The translations under genes were made by a program, and so were the position numbers. From NCBI RefSeq assembly GCF_026013545.1, contig NZ_JAPDOG010000014.1:1-64000 (forward strand): a DNA stretch of 64,000 bases. The letters run 5' to 3'. Below the pieces are notes generated by a model. The model searched no databases and was not told the DNA's origin. It saw only the letters and a program-made list of their open reading frames with translations. Below, in pieces: positions 8,501 through 16,429 of the stretch (position 1 is its first letter; every line of letters starts with the position of its first letter). Source of the DNA: Defluviimonas salinarum. GTDB taxonomy: Bacteria; Pseudomonadota; Alphaproteobacteria; Rhodobacterales; Rhodobacteraceae.

Positions 8501-9316
8501 CTCAGCCTCCGCGATTTCCCGGTGGCGCTGAAGATCGGCGCCGAGCGCCCTGAGCAGGGAGGCGGCCTCGGCGGCTTGGCGCTCGAGGTCGGCGCTTTCA
8601 CGGCCGAGTTCGGCGCGCTCGGCATCCGACATGATCCGGTGCTCGCCGCGGCGGGCTTCGAGCGTGGCGAGAACGGCCCTGGCCGCCTCGTGGCGCTCGA
8701 AGATCCGCTTCGAGATCTCTCGGTAGATCCCGGTGCCGGTCACCTTCTCGAGGAGCGCGGCGCGGTCGGCGGTATTGGCACGCAGGAAGGCGTCGAAATC
8801 GCCCTGCGCGAGCAGCACGGTGCGGCGGAACTCGTCATAGGTGAGACCGGTCAGGCCGGCGATCCGGGCGTTCACCGTGTTGATCTGGGTCTCGAGAACC
8901 TGGCCGTCCTCGATCCGCATCAGGGACCGGTCGACATTCTGCAACCTGCCGTCCGCCCTGCCCCGTGCGCGCCGCGCGCCCCAGCTTGCCCGGTAGGAGA
9001 TCCCGTCGGGGGCCAGGAAGTCGACCTCGGCGGAGCCCGCCGTCGCGCCGCGGCGCAGGATGGCGCGGGCGTCGCGCGACTTGATCGCCTCCCCGCCGGA
9101 ATCGGGAACGTCGTCATTGACGCCGCCGATCGAGAGCCGCGGACAGTCACCGTAGAGCGCCAGACACATCGCGTCGAGGATCGTCGACTTTCCCGATCCG
9201 GTCTCGCCGGTGATCGCAAAGAGCCCTGCCGAGCGCAGCGGCTCGCAGGTGAGGTCGATCTCGAAGCTGTCGGCGAGGCTCGCGAGGTTCTGGCCGCGGA
9301 TGGCGAGGATCTGCAT
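5582..9316 (-). CDS. sbcC: exonuclease subunit SbcC (Rad50-like SMC ATPase)
   Basis: This is the ATPase and coiled-coil subunit of the SbcCD nuclease, which cuts hairpins and processes blocked double-strand DNA ends. It has 1244 residues. Walker A TGETGSGKST is at about 36-45, a zinc-hook CPVCGS lies near residue 610 between two long Ala/Glu/Arg-rich coiled-coil arms, and the C terminus has the ABC signature LSGGERFLVSLALAL and Walker B TLFIDEGFGSLD. It starts 5 nt after sbcD ends, so the two are cotranscribed and probably coupled. It is full length and intact. Carrying this on an accessory element suggests palindrome or end processing for its own DNA, or interference with incoming DNA. Confidence 0.95.
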   Translation of the reverse strand: MQILAIRGQNLASLADSFEIDLTCEPLRSAGLFAITGETGSGKSTILDAMCLALYGDCPRLSIGGVNDDVPDSGGEAIKSRDARAILRRGATAGSAEVDFLAPDGISYRASWGARRARGRADGRLQNVDRSLMRIEDGQVLETQINTVNARIAGLTGLTYDEFRRTVLLAQGDFDAFLRANTADRAALLEKVTGTGIYREISKRIFERHEAARAVLATLEARRGEHRIMSDAERAELGRESADLERQAAEAASLLRALGADLQRHREIAEAERRKAGAAEADRKARDAQGAAEPDRRLLARLETALPLGSDHERVQAAVRALKEADAAVTRAADAEVKAASCVTDTEKAWNAAMTAHREAEEAFKAFGPVWSKATALDGRIRDAGAEALTAAQSLEAAEKRRKATELALTGLDADLNQAEAARRSVLEKLEEAPGAGDLAASWETVRTRIGERVDLRAAEKAARGKAASDLAEAGVKKAGIEGLDALDAKDRATIAGLEEEAGKEGARLVDIERDDPQDRMSRLVEAVAGVKEMSRAADELESATGDLGRAEAARGKAAGEFEAATGVEETASREIDRATAAVTALAEPVDRAEAAVSEAAQRLRRQLADGEPCPVCGSLDHPVHSDDALAGMARDLRARLDLERRALETARQAQTEARGAAAAARAGVVRAKETIEAARLRQDAARVAWSEAAGGIAKTRLADLLPAGPEGAREALGSLLARLEIRRGEIQALIGEAAGLRRSIEARRSGAGGLSRTIEERARQREGEAGAIAGLERSAALAAQEAENAVRRIAAIDLEIAPALGAGGHAPSDLDADAVALGAKLQAIVDRWRRLSADLKDLDGKIADLKPRIGVLKATLSGQADAVEEMARANKTRQDALEALKLERAGLLGGEATDAHRSRWNETRLAAQTAKDDSAGALSEAKSRASAAVERVTSAREQQEKAALARDEAERVLHGKLSEAGLDADELAGLLARGSGEAARLRAGLKALDDAVTTAAAALAQRAEDLVAAREAGVPEKDAATLEAEAATAETAQSARRERIGAIAGQVAGDDATRARLAGLEAEILTARGECDTWAAVNEAVGSRSGGKFAQIAQGVTLAMLVERANQHLADLKPRYRLVQGGEDLALHVIDRDMGDEIRSTRSLSGGERFLVSLALALALSRMGSHGGLAATLFIDEGFGSLDAESLDIAIDALETLQSQGRTIGVISHVEAMKDRIPVQVRVQRQGGGSSGVSVRLAA

Positions 9317-9321
9317 GTATG

Positions 9322-10545
9322 TCAGGCTCCGTTGATCGTGTCGCGGAAGGCGGAAAGGTGGCGGGCCTCGGGATCGCTGCCGTTTACCTTGCGGAAGGCG
9401 GCGACGAAGAGGTCCTCGGGGTTCGTCTCGTCGAGCGTCAGAAGCGACTGCGCGGCCGCGCCCTCCTCGAGCGCCCGCTGGATCCGGATGCCGCCCTGGC
9501 GCACCGGGTATTCGGCGAGGAGCCGCTCGGCCTCTGACAGGAGCACGCTCGCCGGGCCCTCCGCCTGCAGCGTGGCGTAGACGAAGGGCTGGAGATCCTT
9601 CGGCAGGCCGGGATCGAGATCGAGACCGGCCAGCGCCTCCTCGAAGGCCCCGAGCCCGATGGCGCCGCTCGCGGGCAGGCGATGGAACGCGGCCGGGCGC
9701 GGGATCGCCACGTGGCGCGCCGCGATCCCGTCCGCGTCGAGATCGAGGATCGTCACGCCGTGATCGTAGCCGATCTCGGACGAAGAGAGCGGAAAGCAGG
9801 AGCCGGAATAGCGGATGCGCCCGCCGTCGAGAGACTGGGGGCCGTGCAGGTGGCCAAGTGCGACATAAGCGAAGCTGGCGGGAAAGACATCAGCCGGAAG
9901 CGCATGCTCGCCGCCGATGAGGATACGGCGTTCCGCCCCCTCGCTCTCGGTCCCGCCGGCGCAATGGAGATGGCCGGTCGCGATGACCGGCAGGCCGTCC
10001 GCGACGGCGTCAGCGGCCGCCGCGATCCCGGCATGAAAGGCGCGTGCCGCGGCGACGACCGGCGAGACGCCGGTCTCCTCACCGGCGAAGGACAGGCCCG
10101 GAAGGTCGGCCGCCCTGAGAAACGGGATCGCGAGGACATGGGCGCGGACATCGCCTTTGGCATCGCGGATGGGAACCAGGTGATGACCGATGTCGATCTC
10201 GCCATCGATGCGCCGGACGGTGCCAACGACATGGACGTCGAGGCTCCGGAGAATGGCGCTCGGCGCCTCGAGCCGGCCAGCGGGGTCATGATTGCCGGCG
10301 GTGATGACCGTGACGAGCGAGGGCCGGCGCTCGCGAAACGCGCGCAGGGCCTCGTAGAGAAGCCTTTGCGCCTCGCCCGAGGGGTTGATCCCGTCGAAGA
10401 TGTCGCCGGCGACGATGAGGACGTCGATCTCCTCCTCGCCGATCAGCTCCGCGAGACGGCCAAGCCAGGCCCGGTGCTCGGCGTCGCGCGGCCAGCCGTT
10501 CAGCGAATGGCCGAGATGCCAGTCGGCCGTGTGCAGGATGCGCAT
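9322..10545 (-). CDS. sbcD: exonuclease subunit SbcD (Mre11-like metallophosphoesterase)
   Basis: This is the nuclease subunit partnered with SbcC. The metallophosphoesterase motifs are all visible: HTADWHLG at residues 5-12, GDIFD near 47, GNHD near 84 and GHLH in two places (near 170 and 235), giving the two-metal active site. It has 407 residues, as in bacterial SbcD. The ATG at 10545 has GGGGGAT upstream. A motif copy (TTTTTCGCG) lies about 40 nt upstream, so the operon probably starts there. The C-terminal half is less conserved and likely carries the SbcC-binding part. Confidence 0.95.
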   Translation of the reverse strand: MRILHTADWHLGHSLNGWPRDAEHRAWLGRLAELIGEEEIDVLIVAGDIFDGINPSGEAQRLLYEALRAFRERRPSLVTVITAGNHDPAGRLEAPSAILRSLDVHVVGTVRRIDGEIDIGHHLVPIRDAKGDVRAHVLAIPFLRAADLPGLSFAGEETGVSPVVAAARAFHAGIAAAADAVADGLPVIATGHLHCAGGTESEGAERRILIGGEHALPADVFPASFAYVALGHLHGPQSLDGGRIRYSGSCFPLSSSEIGYDHGVTILDLDADGIAARHVAIPRPAAFHRLPASGAIGLGAFEEALAGLDLDPGLPKDLQPFVYATLQAEGPASVLLSEAERLLAEYPVRQGGIRIQRALEEGAAAQSLLTLDETNPEDLFVAAFRKVNGSDPEARHLSAFRDTINGA

Positions 10546-10583
10546 GATATCCCCCGTTCAACCTGCAGGGCTGAAAGTCCGCC

Positions 10584-10592
10584 CGCGAAAAA
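10584..10592 (-). promoter_or_regulatory. TTTTTCGC motif (TTTTTCGCG variant)
   Basis: Minus-strand copy 39-47 nt upstream of sbcD. It pairs divergently with the exact copy at 10749. Confidence 0.55.
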
Positions 10593-10748
10593 CAATCGGC
10601 TTCCCGATATCGTTAGCGGCATCCGGCCCACTCGGCCAGAGCTCTCGTCGCGGTTCGGGCCGCAGCGGGGTTTGATGTTGAGATTGTCCCGCCAATTTGC
10701 GAAAATCCTATTGCATGATGGGGTATCCTGTCTAGTATATGGAAATCT

Positions 10749-10757
10749 TTTTTCGCA
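10749..10757 (+). promoter_or_regulatory. TTTTTCGCA motif
   Basis: The copy is followed by TAGG and lies only 13 nt before the ATG of the 1063-residue protein, so transcription must begin within a few bases of the motif. Confidence 0.65.
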
Positions 10758-10769
10758 TAGGTCCCCACG

Positions 10770-13700
10770 ATGAGCAACGACAGGAACCTGGTGGTCTCCA
10801 GCGGCCAACGAATGAACCGCATCGAGCGTCCCGAGGAGATCATCGACCCCGGCACCTGGTGGCGGGTTGCCGAGCCCGCAAAGCCCGCGTCAGATGCCGG
10901 CGAGGCGCTCCTGGGGGCCTGGAGTAGTGCGAAAACCGTTACTGAATCGATCCGCTCCAAGCAATGGGCGGAAGGCCAGTCCGAGCCGGATCACGGGCTC
11001 GTCCTGCTCCTGAAGGAGGTCCGCGAGGTCGATGGCGAAATCCATACGCTGGTTTTCGAGGGTCATCCCGGCTGGCGGCATGCGGGCAACATCCGGATGC
11101 TGCGGCAGGACTTCGCGCTCTGCATGATCCATGAGCCCGATGGGGCGGAGATGCGGAAATCCGAGGAGGACCGCCTCATGGGCCGGATCGAGCTTCTCAC
11201 CCATGACATGGCCCGACCGCCCGCAGAGGCGGAGGTGCAGGCCATCGTCGCGCGCAAGGAGGCCGAGGAGGAAGAGAAGGCCGCCCGCGAGCGCCAGCGC
11301 ATGATCGGCAAGACCGGCCCCGACCCTGATGACGCGAAGCCGGAGATGGGAACCGCGGCCGGAATCGACGCGGACCGCGCCTCCCTTGTGCCGGCAGCCC
11401 TCCTGCCCTCGCGCGACCTGCAGATGGCCGAGCGTGTGGTAAAGACCCAGATGCGGATCGCGGAGGCGCATTCCGAGCTGATGCAGGCCAAGGTCGAGAA
11501 GGTGAGGCGCGGCATGGATGTCGTGACCCGTTTCCAGGAGGAGAAGGTCGCCACCGCGCTCGCGGGGATCTCGAAGCAGCGCAAGTTCGCCGAGACGATG
11601 CTCGGCAGCGTCCATACGATGAAGCTCTGGCTGGGAGAGGGTGTCGGCATCTCGAAGATGACCGATGGCGCCGGCGCGGCCAGGGACGAGAAGATCCGCT
11701 TCATGCAGCAGCTCCTCTATCTCGACGAGGAGATCTTCGTCGAGGATATGCTCGGCCGGGGCTTCGATGCCGGTGATCTCGCCGACCTGCCCCGCCTGCT
11801 GACCGCCAACCCGGAAATGGTGAGCCGCATGCTGCCCTACGAGCGCTGCGTGGCGATCACCAGGGTGCGGCGCAAGGAGCGGCAATTCGAGATGCCGACC
11901 AACATGGCCGGTGTCTTAGAGATCTTTGCGAAAAGCAAGGCCGACAAGCTCATCCAGATCTTCGTGCGCGACGGCGAGCGGGTGACGATGATCACCGCGG
12001 ACGACGAGACCTCCGGTGCCCGGCGCCTCTTCCCCTCGACAGCCGAGATCGACGGGATCTTCACCTCGAACGACTGGAACGATCGCGGCCGCACGATCGA
12101 CATGCGCGACATTCGCTACACCGACAGCCGCGAGAAGCATGACCAGCGCGCCCTCTTCTACAAGCGCTTCCTGCTGATCCTCTGGGGCGCTCATGAGCGT
12201 GAAGGCGTGTTTGGAAGCCTGCCGGATGGCATGAACTGGCTGACCGAGGAGACCCACCGGGCCCGGTTCGACTTCATCCATGACGAGGAATACGGGATCG
12301 GCGACGGTTCCCTGCCTGTCCGCGACTGGATCGCCGGCCACAACGCCCGGATCCGCGCGGGGAGCCGTGTCGTTGCGACCTGGAGCGAGCTGATCAGCGA
12401 GGAGACGGCTCCGGGCGCCTATTCGAACCACGTCCTTCATCAGAGGGAGCGGAACCGGGCGCCGCTCGCGAATGTCGAGATCGTGACGGTCCAGCGCAAG
12501 GGCGACGAGCTCACCTCGGTCTGCCAGACAGAGGCGCGTTACAACTGGGAGCACGAGGGCAAGACCTTCAACGTCAACGTCCGCCTCTGCGACCGGGTCG
12601 GAGATCCGCGCGCCCTGCAGGGCGACGGCCTCATCTGCATCGACCACATGACGAGCCGCGAGATGGAGGCCTATGCCAACGGCCGCCGCCACCGGGAGAG
12701 CTACGCATCCTGGCTTGGCCAGATCAAGCTCGCCATTCCCGAGGTCCGCGCCAGGGAGCGCCTCGAGGAGGCCCTCGTCAACCGCATCCGGTCACGGATC
12801 ACCGGGCTCGACGCCGCGACCCTGGCGTGCCTTCCCGCCGTCGCCCACGAGGCCATCCTGGCCGCGGGGTGGGAGATGCCGGATGCGGCACGGGACGCGA
12901 AGCTCGTGATGCAGGCGCAGATCCTGGCACGGCTGGACGGGACCGAGACCGGCGAAGATATCCAGGTCCGGCTGAGGGCGAATGGCGAGATCCTGCGCCT
13001 GCGTCCCGCGCCGGTCCTCTTCGGCGGGCGCGTCATCGAGCCGTTCTGGATCCAGGAGGGCTTCACGATGCGGGCGGGCGGCGGACTGGTCTCGAAGTCT
13101 AGCCGCATCATCACCGCCGCCGCCACCCCGGATGCGGGCGACATCCTGGTTGCCAGCCGCGCCGACAGCGCCATGATGGCCGGGTACTGGAAGCGTGGCG
13201 GGCACGGGCTGCCGGGCCTCGCCGACCGGGCTCTCGTCGAAGATCTGCAAAGCCCCGAAAGGATCGCCTCCAGCCTCGAGTTCCTCAGCCAGGCCGAACG
13301 GCCGACAGAGGCGGTGGTCGCGGCCTGGCTGAGGAGCGTCATCCACCATAACCGGTACACCAGAAGCGTCGAGATTCCGCTCCTGCGCACGGTGATCGGC
13401 GTCGCCGTCATCCCGAACGACGACCGTCTCGGCACCGACAGCCTGCAGGTCGTATGCGCGACCGTGGACCCGGTCTACCATGCCTGGCTGACAGGCCATC
13501 ACGCCGCCGTCGATGACTTCCTGAACAAGCTCTACAAGCACCCCGCAACGGCGCGCGGGCGTCTCGAGGAGCGGCGCACCGCCGGCCACAGGTCGGCGAC
13601 GGTCTGGTTCTCGCTGGACAGCGGGAGCGGCGGCCTCAAGATGCTCCATGACGCCGCCCTGAAGGGGCATATGTCCGAACAGCGGTGGATCCGCTTCGAC

Positions 13701-13961
13701 GATGTCGAGGTGACGTTGCGCGGCGATAGCGTGCGGGTGATCCCCTCGCCCGGGCCTGGCCTCGCGGCGGGTATCTCGCAGGCTCTGCTCCAGAGCCTGG
13801 CGTCCTACCGCTACCGGCCGACCGAGGCCGATCTCGAGCAGAGTCTCGCCCGCTACGCGACGGTCGATCTGCGGATCGATCCGCGCGTCGAGGCGGCGGC
13901 GCTGCGCCTTGTCGGGATGATGGAGGGCGCGGAACCCGGCCGGGATCTGCCGCAGCCCTGA
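10770..13961 (+). CDS. large protein of unknown function, 1063 aa
   Basis: I do not recognise this family. The N-terminal 150 residues are mixed. Residues about 150-270 are highly charged and probably helical or coiled-coil (RKEAEEEEKAARERQRM, later AEAHSELMQAKVEKVRRG). The C-terminal two thirds look globular. No Walker motif, membrane segment or signal peptide is seen. It stands alone, between a divergent motif pair and a perfect hairpin terminator, and its leader is at most about 13 nt beyond the motif. The size, isolation and dedicated signals suggest a major replicon-specific protein such as a structural, replication or packaging factor, but this is inference only. Confidence 0.85.
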   Translation: MSNDRNLVVSSGQRMNRIERPEEIIDPGTWWRVAEPAKPASDAGEALLGAWSSAKTVTESIRSKQWAEGQSEPDHGLVLLLKEVREVDGEIHTLVFEGHPGWRHAGNIRMLRQDFALCMIHEPDGAEMRKSEEDRLMGRIELLTHDMARPPAEAEVQAIVARKEAEEEEKAARERQRMIGKTGPDPDDAKPEMGTAAGIDADRASLVPAALLPSRDLQMAERVVKTQMRIAEAHSELMQAKVEKVRRGMDVVTRFQEEKVATALAGISKQRKFAETMLGSVHTMKLWLGEGVGISKMTDGAGAARDEKIRFMQQLLYLDEEIFVEDMLGRGFDAGDLADLPRLLTANPEMVSRMLPYERCVAITRVRRKERQFEMPTNMAGVLEIFAKSKADKLIQIFVRDGERVTMITADDETSGARRLFPSTAEIDGIFTSNDWNDRGRTIDMRDIRYTDSREKHDQRALFYKRFLLILWGAHEREGVFGSLPDGMNWLTEETHRARFDFIHDEEYGIGDGSLPVRDWIAGHNARIRAGSRVVATWSELISEETAPGAYSNHVLHQRERNRAPLANVEIVTVQRKGDELTSVCQTEARYNWEHEGKTFNVNVRLCDRVGDPRALQGDGLICIDHMTSREMEAYANGRRHRESYASWLGQIKLAIPEVRARERLEEALVNRIRSRITGLDAATLACLPAVAHEAILAAGWEMPDAARDAKLVMQAQILARLDGTETGEDIQVRLRANGEILRLRPAPVLFGGRVIEPFWIQEGFTMRAGGGLVSKSSRIITAAATPDAGDILVASRADSAMMAGYWKRGGHGLPGLADRALVEDLQSPERIASSLEFLSQAERPTEAVVAAWLRSVIHHNRYTRSVEIPLLRTVIGVAVIPNDDRLGTDSLQVVCATVDPVYHAWLTGHHAAVDDFLNKLYKHPATARGRLEERRTAGHRSATVWFSLDSGSGGLKMLHDAALKGHMSEQRWIRFDDVEVTLRGDSVRVIPSPGPGLAAGISQALLQSLASYRYRPTEADLEQSLARYATVDLRIDPRVEAAALRLVGMMEGAEPGRDLPQP

Positions 13962-13965
13962 TAAG

Positions 13966-13995
13966 TCGCCGGCGTTCCGAGGGACGCCGGCGACT
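13966..13995 (+). terminator. hairpin terminator after the 1063-aa gene
   Basis: A perfect 11-bp inverted repeat (GTCGCCGGCGT / ACGCCGGCGAC) with an 8-nt loop starts 4 nt after the stop codon. Only a weak T run follows. Confidence 0.75.
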
Positions 13996-14165
13996 TCGAT
14001 CAGGTCTTGAATATCGCGCTCTATCAGGCGCTTGCTCTACCTGGCAGAGATATGATCTGGTCAATCCCGCCGGTGCAAGCCCACCCCTTCTTCGGGGGGG
14101 GTGGGGCTCGACCTGGCGATCGCGCGCCATTTCGGGCCGCGGTTGTTTCGAGCAGGAGACCCGGA

Positions 14166-14846
14166 ATGACAGATCGCTTCGTCCTTGCCCACTTGAAAGC
14201 CTTTCGGGCCAGGGCTGCGATTGGCGCGTGGACGGCGCAGGCACCTGAGGCCTGGGCGACCAGTGTCGGCATTCCGGCATTGTCCCCGTCCTTTTCCAGC
14301 AAAACCATGACGAGGGCCGTTCTGAAATCCGCCTCCACGGACGAAAGCGTGAGTGATCGCGACCTTCTTTGGGGGGTCTTGGCATGGGGAAAGATGCGTC
14401 GCGACGCGGCAAGAAGGCTTGCGAAGAACGAGGCGGCGTGGACCGAGGTGGTGAACCGCCTCAGGAACGGCGGATTGACGCGGGCGGAAAGCTACAGGCT
14501 CTGTTCTGACGCCGTCGCGCGCATGCCGGCGGGTGGCATCGGGCCCGCGTACTATACCAAGCTGATCTTCTTCGCCAACCCGCGCCACGATGGGTACATC
14601 ATGGATCAATGGACCTCGCGTTCGGTGAACCTTCTCGTGTCCGGCGATCCGGTCGTTCGGATGAGAACGAAGACCCACGTCGATCCGCGCAACGATGATC
14701 TGGTATTCGAAACATACTGCCAGATTGTCGAAGACCTGTCCGGGAAACTGACCGGCAAGACCGCAGAGGAAACGGAGCAATGCCTGTTCTCGGAAGGTGG
14801 CAGAAATCGGCAACCGTGGCGAGACTATGTGATGTCGCACGGCTGA
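14166..14846 (+). CDS. hypothetical protein, 226 aa; possible OGG-fold DNA glycosylase-like
   Basis: The ATG at 14166 follows AGGAGACCCGGA; the open frame upstream from 14007 is poor coding sequence and includes a GC hairpin at about 14079-14108. The region YYTKLIFFANPRHDGYIMDQ followed by SVNLLVSG resembles, from memory, the helix-hairpin-helix segment of small proteins described as having an OGG (8-oxoguanine glycosylase) fold, where a Lys and a distal Asp would be catalytic. The match is weak and I cannot confirm it. It is a single gene, facing a leftward cluster of small genes. Confidence 0.6.
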   Translation: MTDRFVLAHLKAFRARAAIGAWTAQAPEAWATSVGIPALSPSFSSKTMTRAVLKSASTDESVSDRDLLWGVLAWGKMRRDAARRLAKNEAAWTEVVNRLRNGGLTRAESYRLCSDAVARMPAGGIGPAYYTKLIFFANPRHDGYIMDQWTSRSVNLLVSGDPVVRMRTKTHVDPRNDDLVFETYCQIVEDLSGKLTGKTAEETEQCLFSEGGRNRQPWRDYVMSHG

Positions 14847-14873
14847 TTTCTTCCCGCCTTGAAGGACAGGACC

Positions 14874-15080
14874 TCAGTCCGATCCGAGATGGCGTCTCCA
14901 GGCGGCCTCGAGCCTGTCGCGCAGCGCCGCCTCTCCGCCATGAGCCGCCACGGTTTCCGGCCTGATCCTGCTGATGTTCCGAAGATCGATCCCTGCCGCC
15001 CAGCAGGCGAGGCGATCCCGCGCGGCCGCTGCCTCGGCGCGCTCCGCCTCGAGCATCTCCTCCGAGCAATAAGCAACCAC
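14874..15080 (-). CDS. small hypothetical protein, 68 aa
   Basis: The GTG at 15080 begins 2 nt after the stop codon of the zinc-ribbon gene upstream, so translation is coupled. The product is Ala/Arg/Glu-rich and helical in appearance (EEMLEAERAEAAAARDRLACW). No family is recognised. It is the last gene of a leftward cluster of three small genes starting at 15600. Confidence 0.55.
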   Translation of the reverse strand: MVAYCSEEMLEAERAEAAAARDRLACWAAGIDLRNISRIRPETVAAHGGEAALRDRLEAAWRRHLGSD

Positions 15081-15082
15081 GA

Positions 15083-15295
15083 TCAGGCGCTCCCCGGAGC
15101 GCCCGCCAGCGCCGCGGCGATCTCGGGGCGCGCCACCGTCCGCCCGCACCGTCCGTTGCAGATGGGGCAGGGCTTGAAGCGGATGGGTGAGACCGAGGCC
15201 AGCCGGTGGCCACTCCCCGAGCAGGCCCAGCAGACATGGATGACGACGGGGCGCGCGGCGCCTTGGAGCGTGACGGAAGAGCCCTTGATCCTCAC
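15083..15295 (-). CDS. small zinc-ribbon protein, 70 aa (DnaJ-type CxxC pairs)
   Basis: A GTG start overlaps the stop of the upstream gene in a GTGA arrangement at 15292-15295. The protein carries two CxxC-containing knuckles, CWACSGSGH and CPICNGRCG, like the zinc centre of DnaJ-type proteins. It probably binds one zinc and could be a nucleic-acid or protein adaptor. It is too short for an enzyme. It is coupled to genes on both sides. Confidence 0.65.
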   Translation of the reverse strand: MRIKGSSVTLQGAARPVVIHVCWACSGSGHRLASVSPIRFKPCPICNGRCGRTVARPEIAAALAGAPGSA

Positions 15296-15600
15296 GGCAT
15301 GACCTCCGCCGCCGCGCCGCCAAGCTCCACGTTGCATTCCGCCAGCGCCCGGGTCAGGAGCGCCGGGGCGGCGCCGCGCTCATGGAGCATCATGGCGAGG
15401 ATCGCGATGTCGAGGAAATTACCCTCGTTGCCCTTCGGCAGGTGCCCGACCAGCATGGTCGCGAGGCGCTCGGGAGGACAGAGCTCCGGCATATGCCAGC
15501 CGTCGCGGCCCTTCTCGCGCGAGCGCGCGAGCTTCTCGCGCATCGCCTCGGTGAAGCGCGCAAGCGCGGCCTCGTCGACCTCCTTCTGGTTCGCGATCAT
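15292..15600 (-). CDS. hypothetical protein, 102 aa, phage-type family
   Basis: The central segment (KLARSREKGRDGWHMPELCPP, then LVGHLPKGNEGNFLDIAILAMMLHERG) follows a pattern I know from small proteins of many phages and prophages, sometimes linked to nucleotide-hydrolase-like domains. Its function is unknown. The RBS GAGGG sits directly after a TTTTTCGCA motif, only 14 nt upstream of the ATG. It is first in a three-gene coupled cluster. Confidence 0.65.
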   Translation of the reverse strand: MIANQKEVDEAALARFTEAMREKLARSREKGRDGWHMPELCPPERLATMLVGHLPKGNEGNFLDIAILAMMLHERGAAPALLTRALAECNVELGGAAAEVMP

Positions 15601-15613
15601 GGCGCCCTCGATT

Positions 15614-15622
15614 TGCGAAAAA
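15614..15622 (-). promoter_or_regulatory. TTTTTCGCA motif
   Basis: Exact minus-strand copy 14 nt before the ATG at 15600, directly abutting the ribosome site. An inverted copy lies at 15668-15676, so the two face each other about 45 nt apart. Confidence 0.65.
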
Positions 15623-15667
15623 GCATTTCTGGCAATCTCGCATGGGACGAGGCGTTCAGCAATACGT

Positions 15668-15676
15668 TTTTTCGCA
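15668..15676 (+). promoter_or_regulatory. TTTTTCGCA motif (inverted partner)
   Basis: Exact plus-strand copy just beyond the stop of the muramidase gene, with no rightward gene after it. It forms an inverted pair with the copy at 15614. Confidence 0.5.
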
Positions 15677-15679
15677 TAC

Positions 15680-16246
15680 CTACCAGAGGAAGCGTGTGTC
15701 GAGCACCGTGGCGAAGGTCTCGACGGCGACCGCGTGATGATTGAGCCCGTCGCCGTGGTAGGCCGAGAGCCCGGCCTTCGGCCCCGACAGCATCGGAAGC
15801 GCGGCCCAGGTGCCGGCGAGGCAGTTCCCGAGCGGGACGATCCCGGCCTCCGGGTCGTAAAAGCCGCAATCCCGCATCAGGATCCGAGCGAGGTAGGTCT
15901 GGATCTCCTCGTCGAAGAGGAGATCGCGGCCGATCCCATGCTCCTCGACGAGTCGAAGGAGCGTCTCGCGGATGAACTGGTAGCGGCCGACGGCGGTCGA
16001 GCGCGTCCCCTGGTCGAGGAGACCCTGCTGGAAGTCGAGGACCTCGGAGATGGTCATCCCGGTCAGGACCTCGTCCGGAATCGCCGGAGCGTAGTCCGAG
16101 ACTGTGCCGTAGCCGCGGTAGCCTTCGCGGTTGCCGATGAGGTTGAGGAAATCGACATCATTGGCGGCGAAGCGGCCATCCCCGGCGGCCACGCCGGCGG
16201 GGGAAGCGGCCAGGAATGCCGCTGCAAGGAGGACCGCGCGGATCAT
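15680..16246 (-). CDS. secreted lysozyme-like muramidase (GH104-like)
   Basis: This is a 188-residue protein with a clear N-terminal signal peptide (MIRAVLLAAAFLAASPAGVAA). The mature part has the pattern of phage-type muramidases: FLNLIGNREGYRGYGTVSDY with the likely catalytic Glu, then STAVGRYQFIRETL, the usual G-RYQF element. It would cleave peptidoglycan in the periplasm. Relatives serve in phage lysis, conjugation or pilus assembly. No holin or conjugation gene is next to it. A motif pair lies about 100 nt upstream. Confidence 0.75.
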   Translation of the reverse strand: MIRAVLLAAAFLAASPAGVAAGDGRFAANDVDFLNLIGNREGYRGYGTVSDYAPAIPDEVLTGMTISEVLDFQQGLLDQGTRSTAVGRYQFIRETLLRLVEEHGIGRDLLFDEEIQTYLARILMRDCGFYDPEAGIVPLGNCLAGTWAALPMLSGPKAGLSAYHGDGLNHHAVAVETFATVLDTRFLW

Positions 16247-16346
16247 CCTTCCTCCGGAAAACGGTAAATCATTGCGTTGGTCTCCGGCGCTCCGTTATGC
16301 GGCATGTGGCGAGAATAGGAGGCGGCGGAGCGCCAAGCAAGGAATG

Positions 16347-16364
16347 TTGCGAAAATTATTCGCA
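16347..16364. promoter_or_regulatory. near-palindromic motif pair
   Basis: TTGCGAAAA and TTATTCGCA are joined head to head with almost no spacer, the tightest inverted arrangement of the motif in the window. It lies upstream of the muramidase gene and at the left edge of the GTAAC-repeat region. Confidence 0.5.
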
Positions 16365-16429
16365 TTGTGTCAACGCGACGTCCGACCCGGCCAGACCGAT
16401 CCCGGGCCATGCGGACGCCGCGGCCAAGA

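Noticed and set aside
5675-9580. A 1301-codon open frame on the plus strand, antisense to sbcC
   Set aside because: It is a composition shadow of the high-GC sbcC gene. It has Arg/Leu/Gly-rich low-complexity sequence, no domain and no ribosome site. SbcC on the other strand is certain.
15668-15676. Reading this motif copy as the promoter of a rightward gene
   Set aside because: There is no rightward gene after it. It is better seen as the inverted partner of the copy at 15614.
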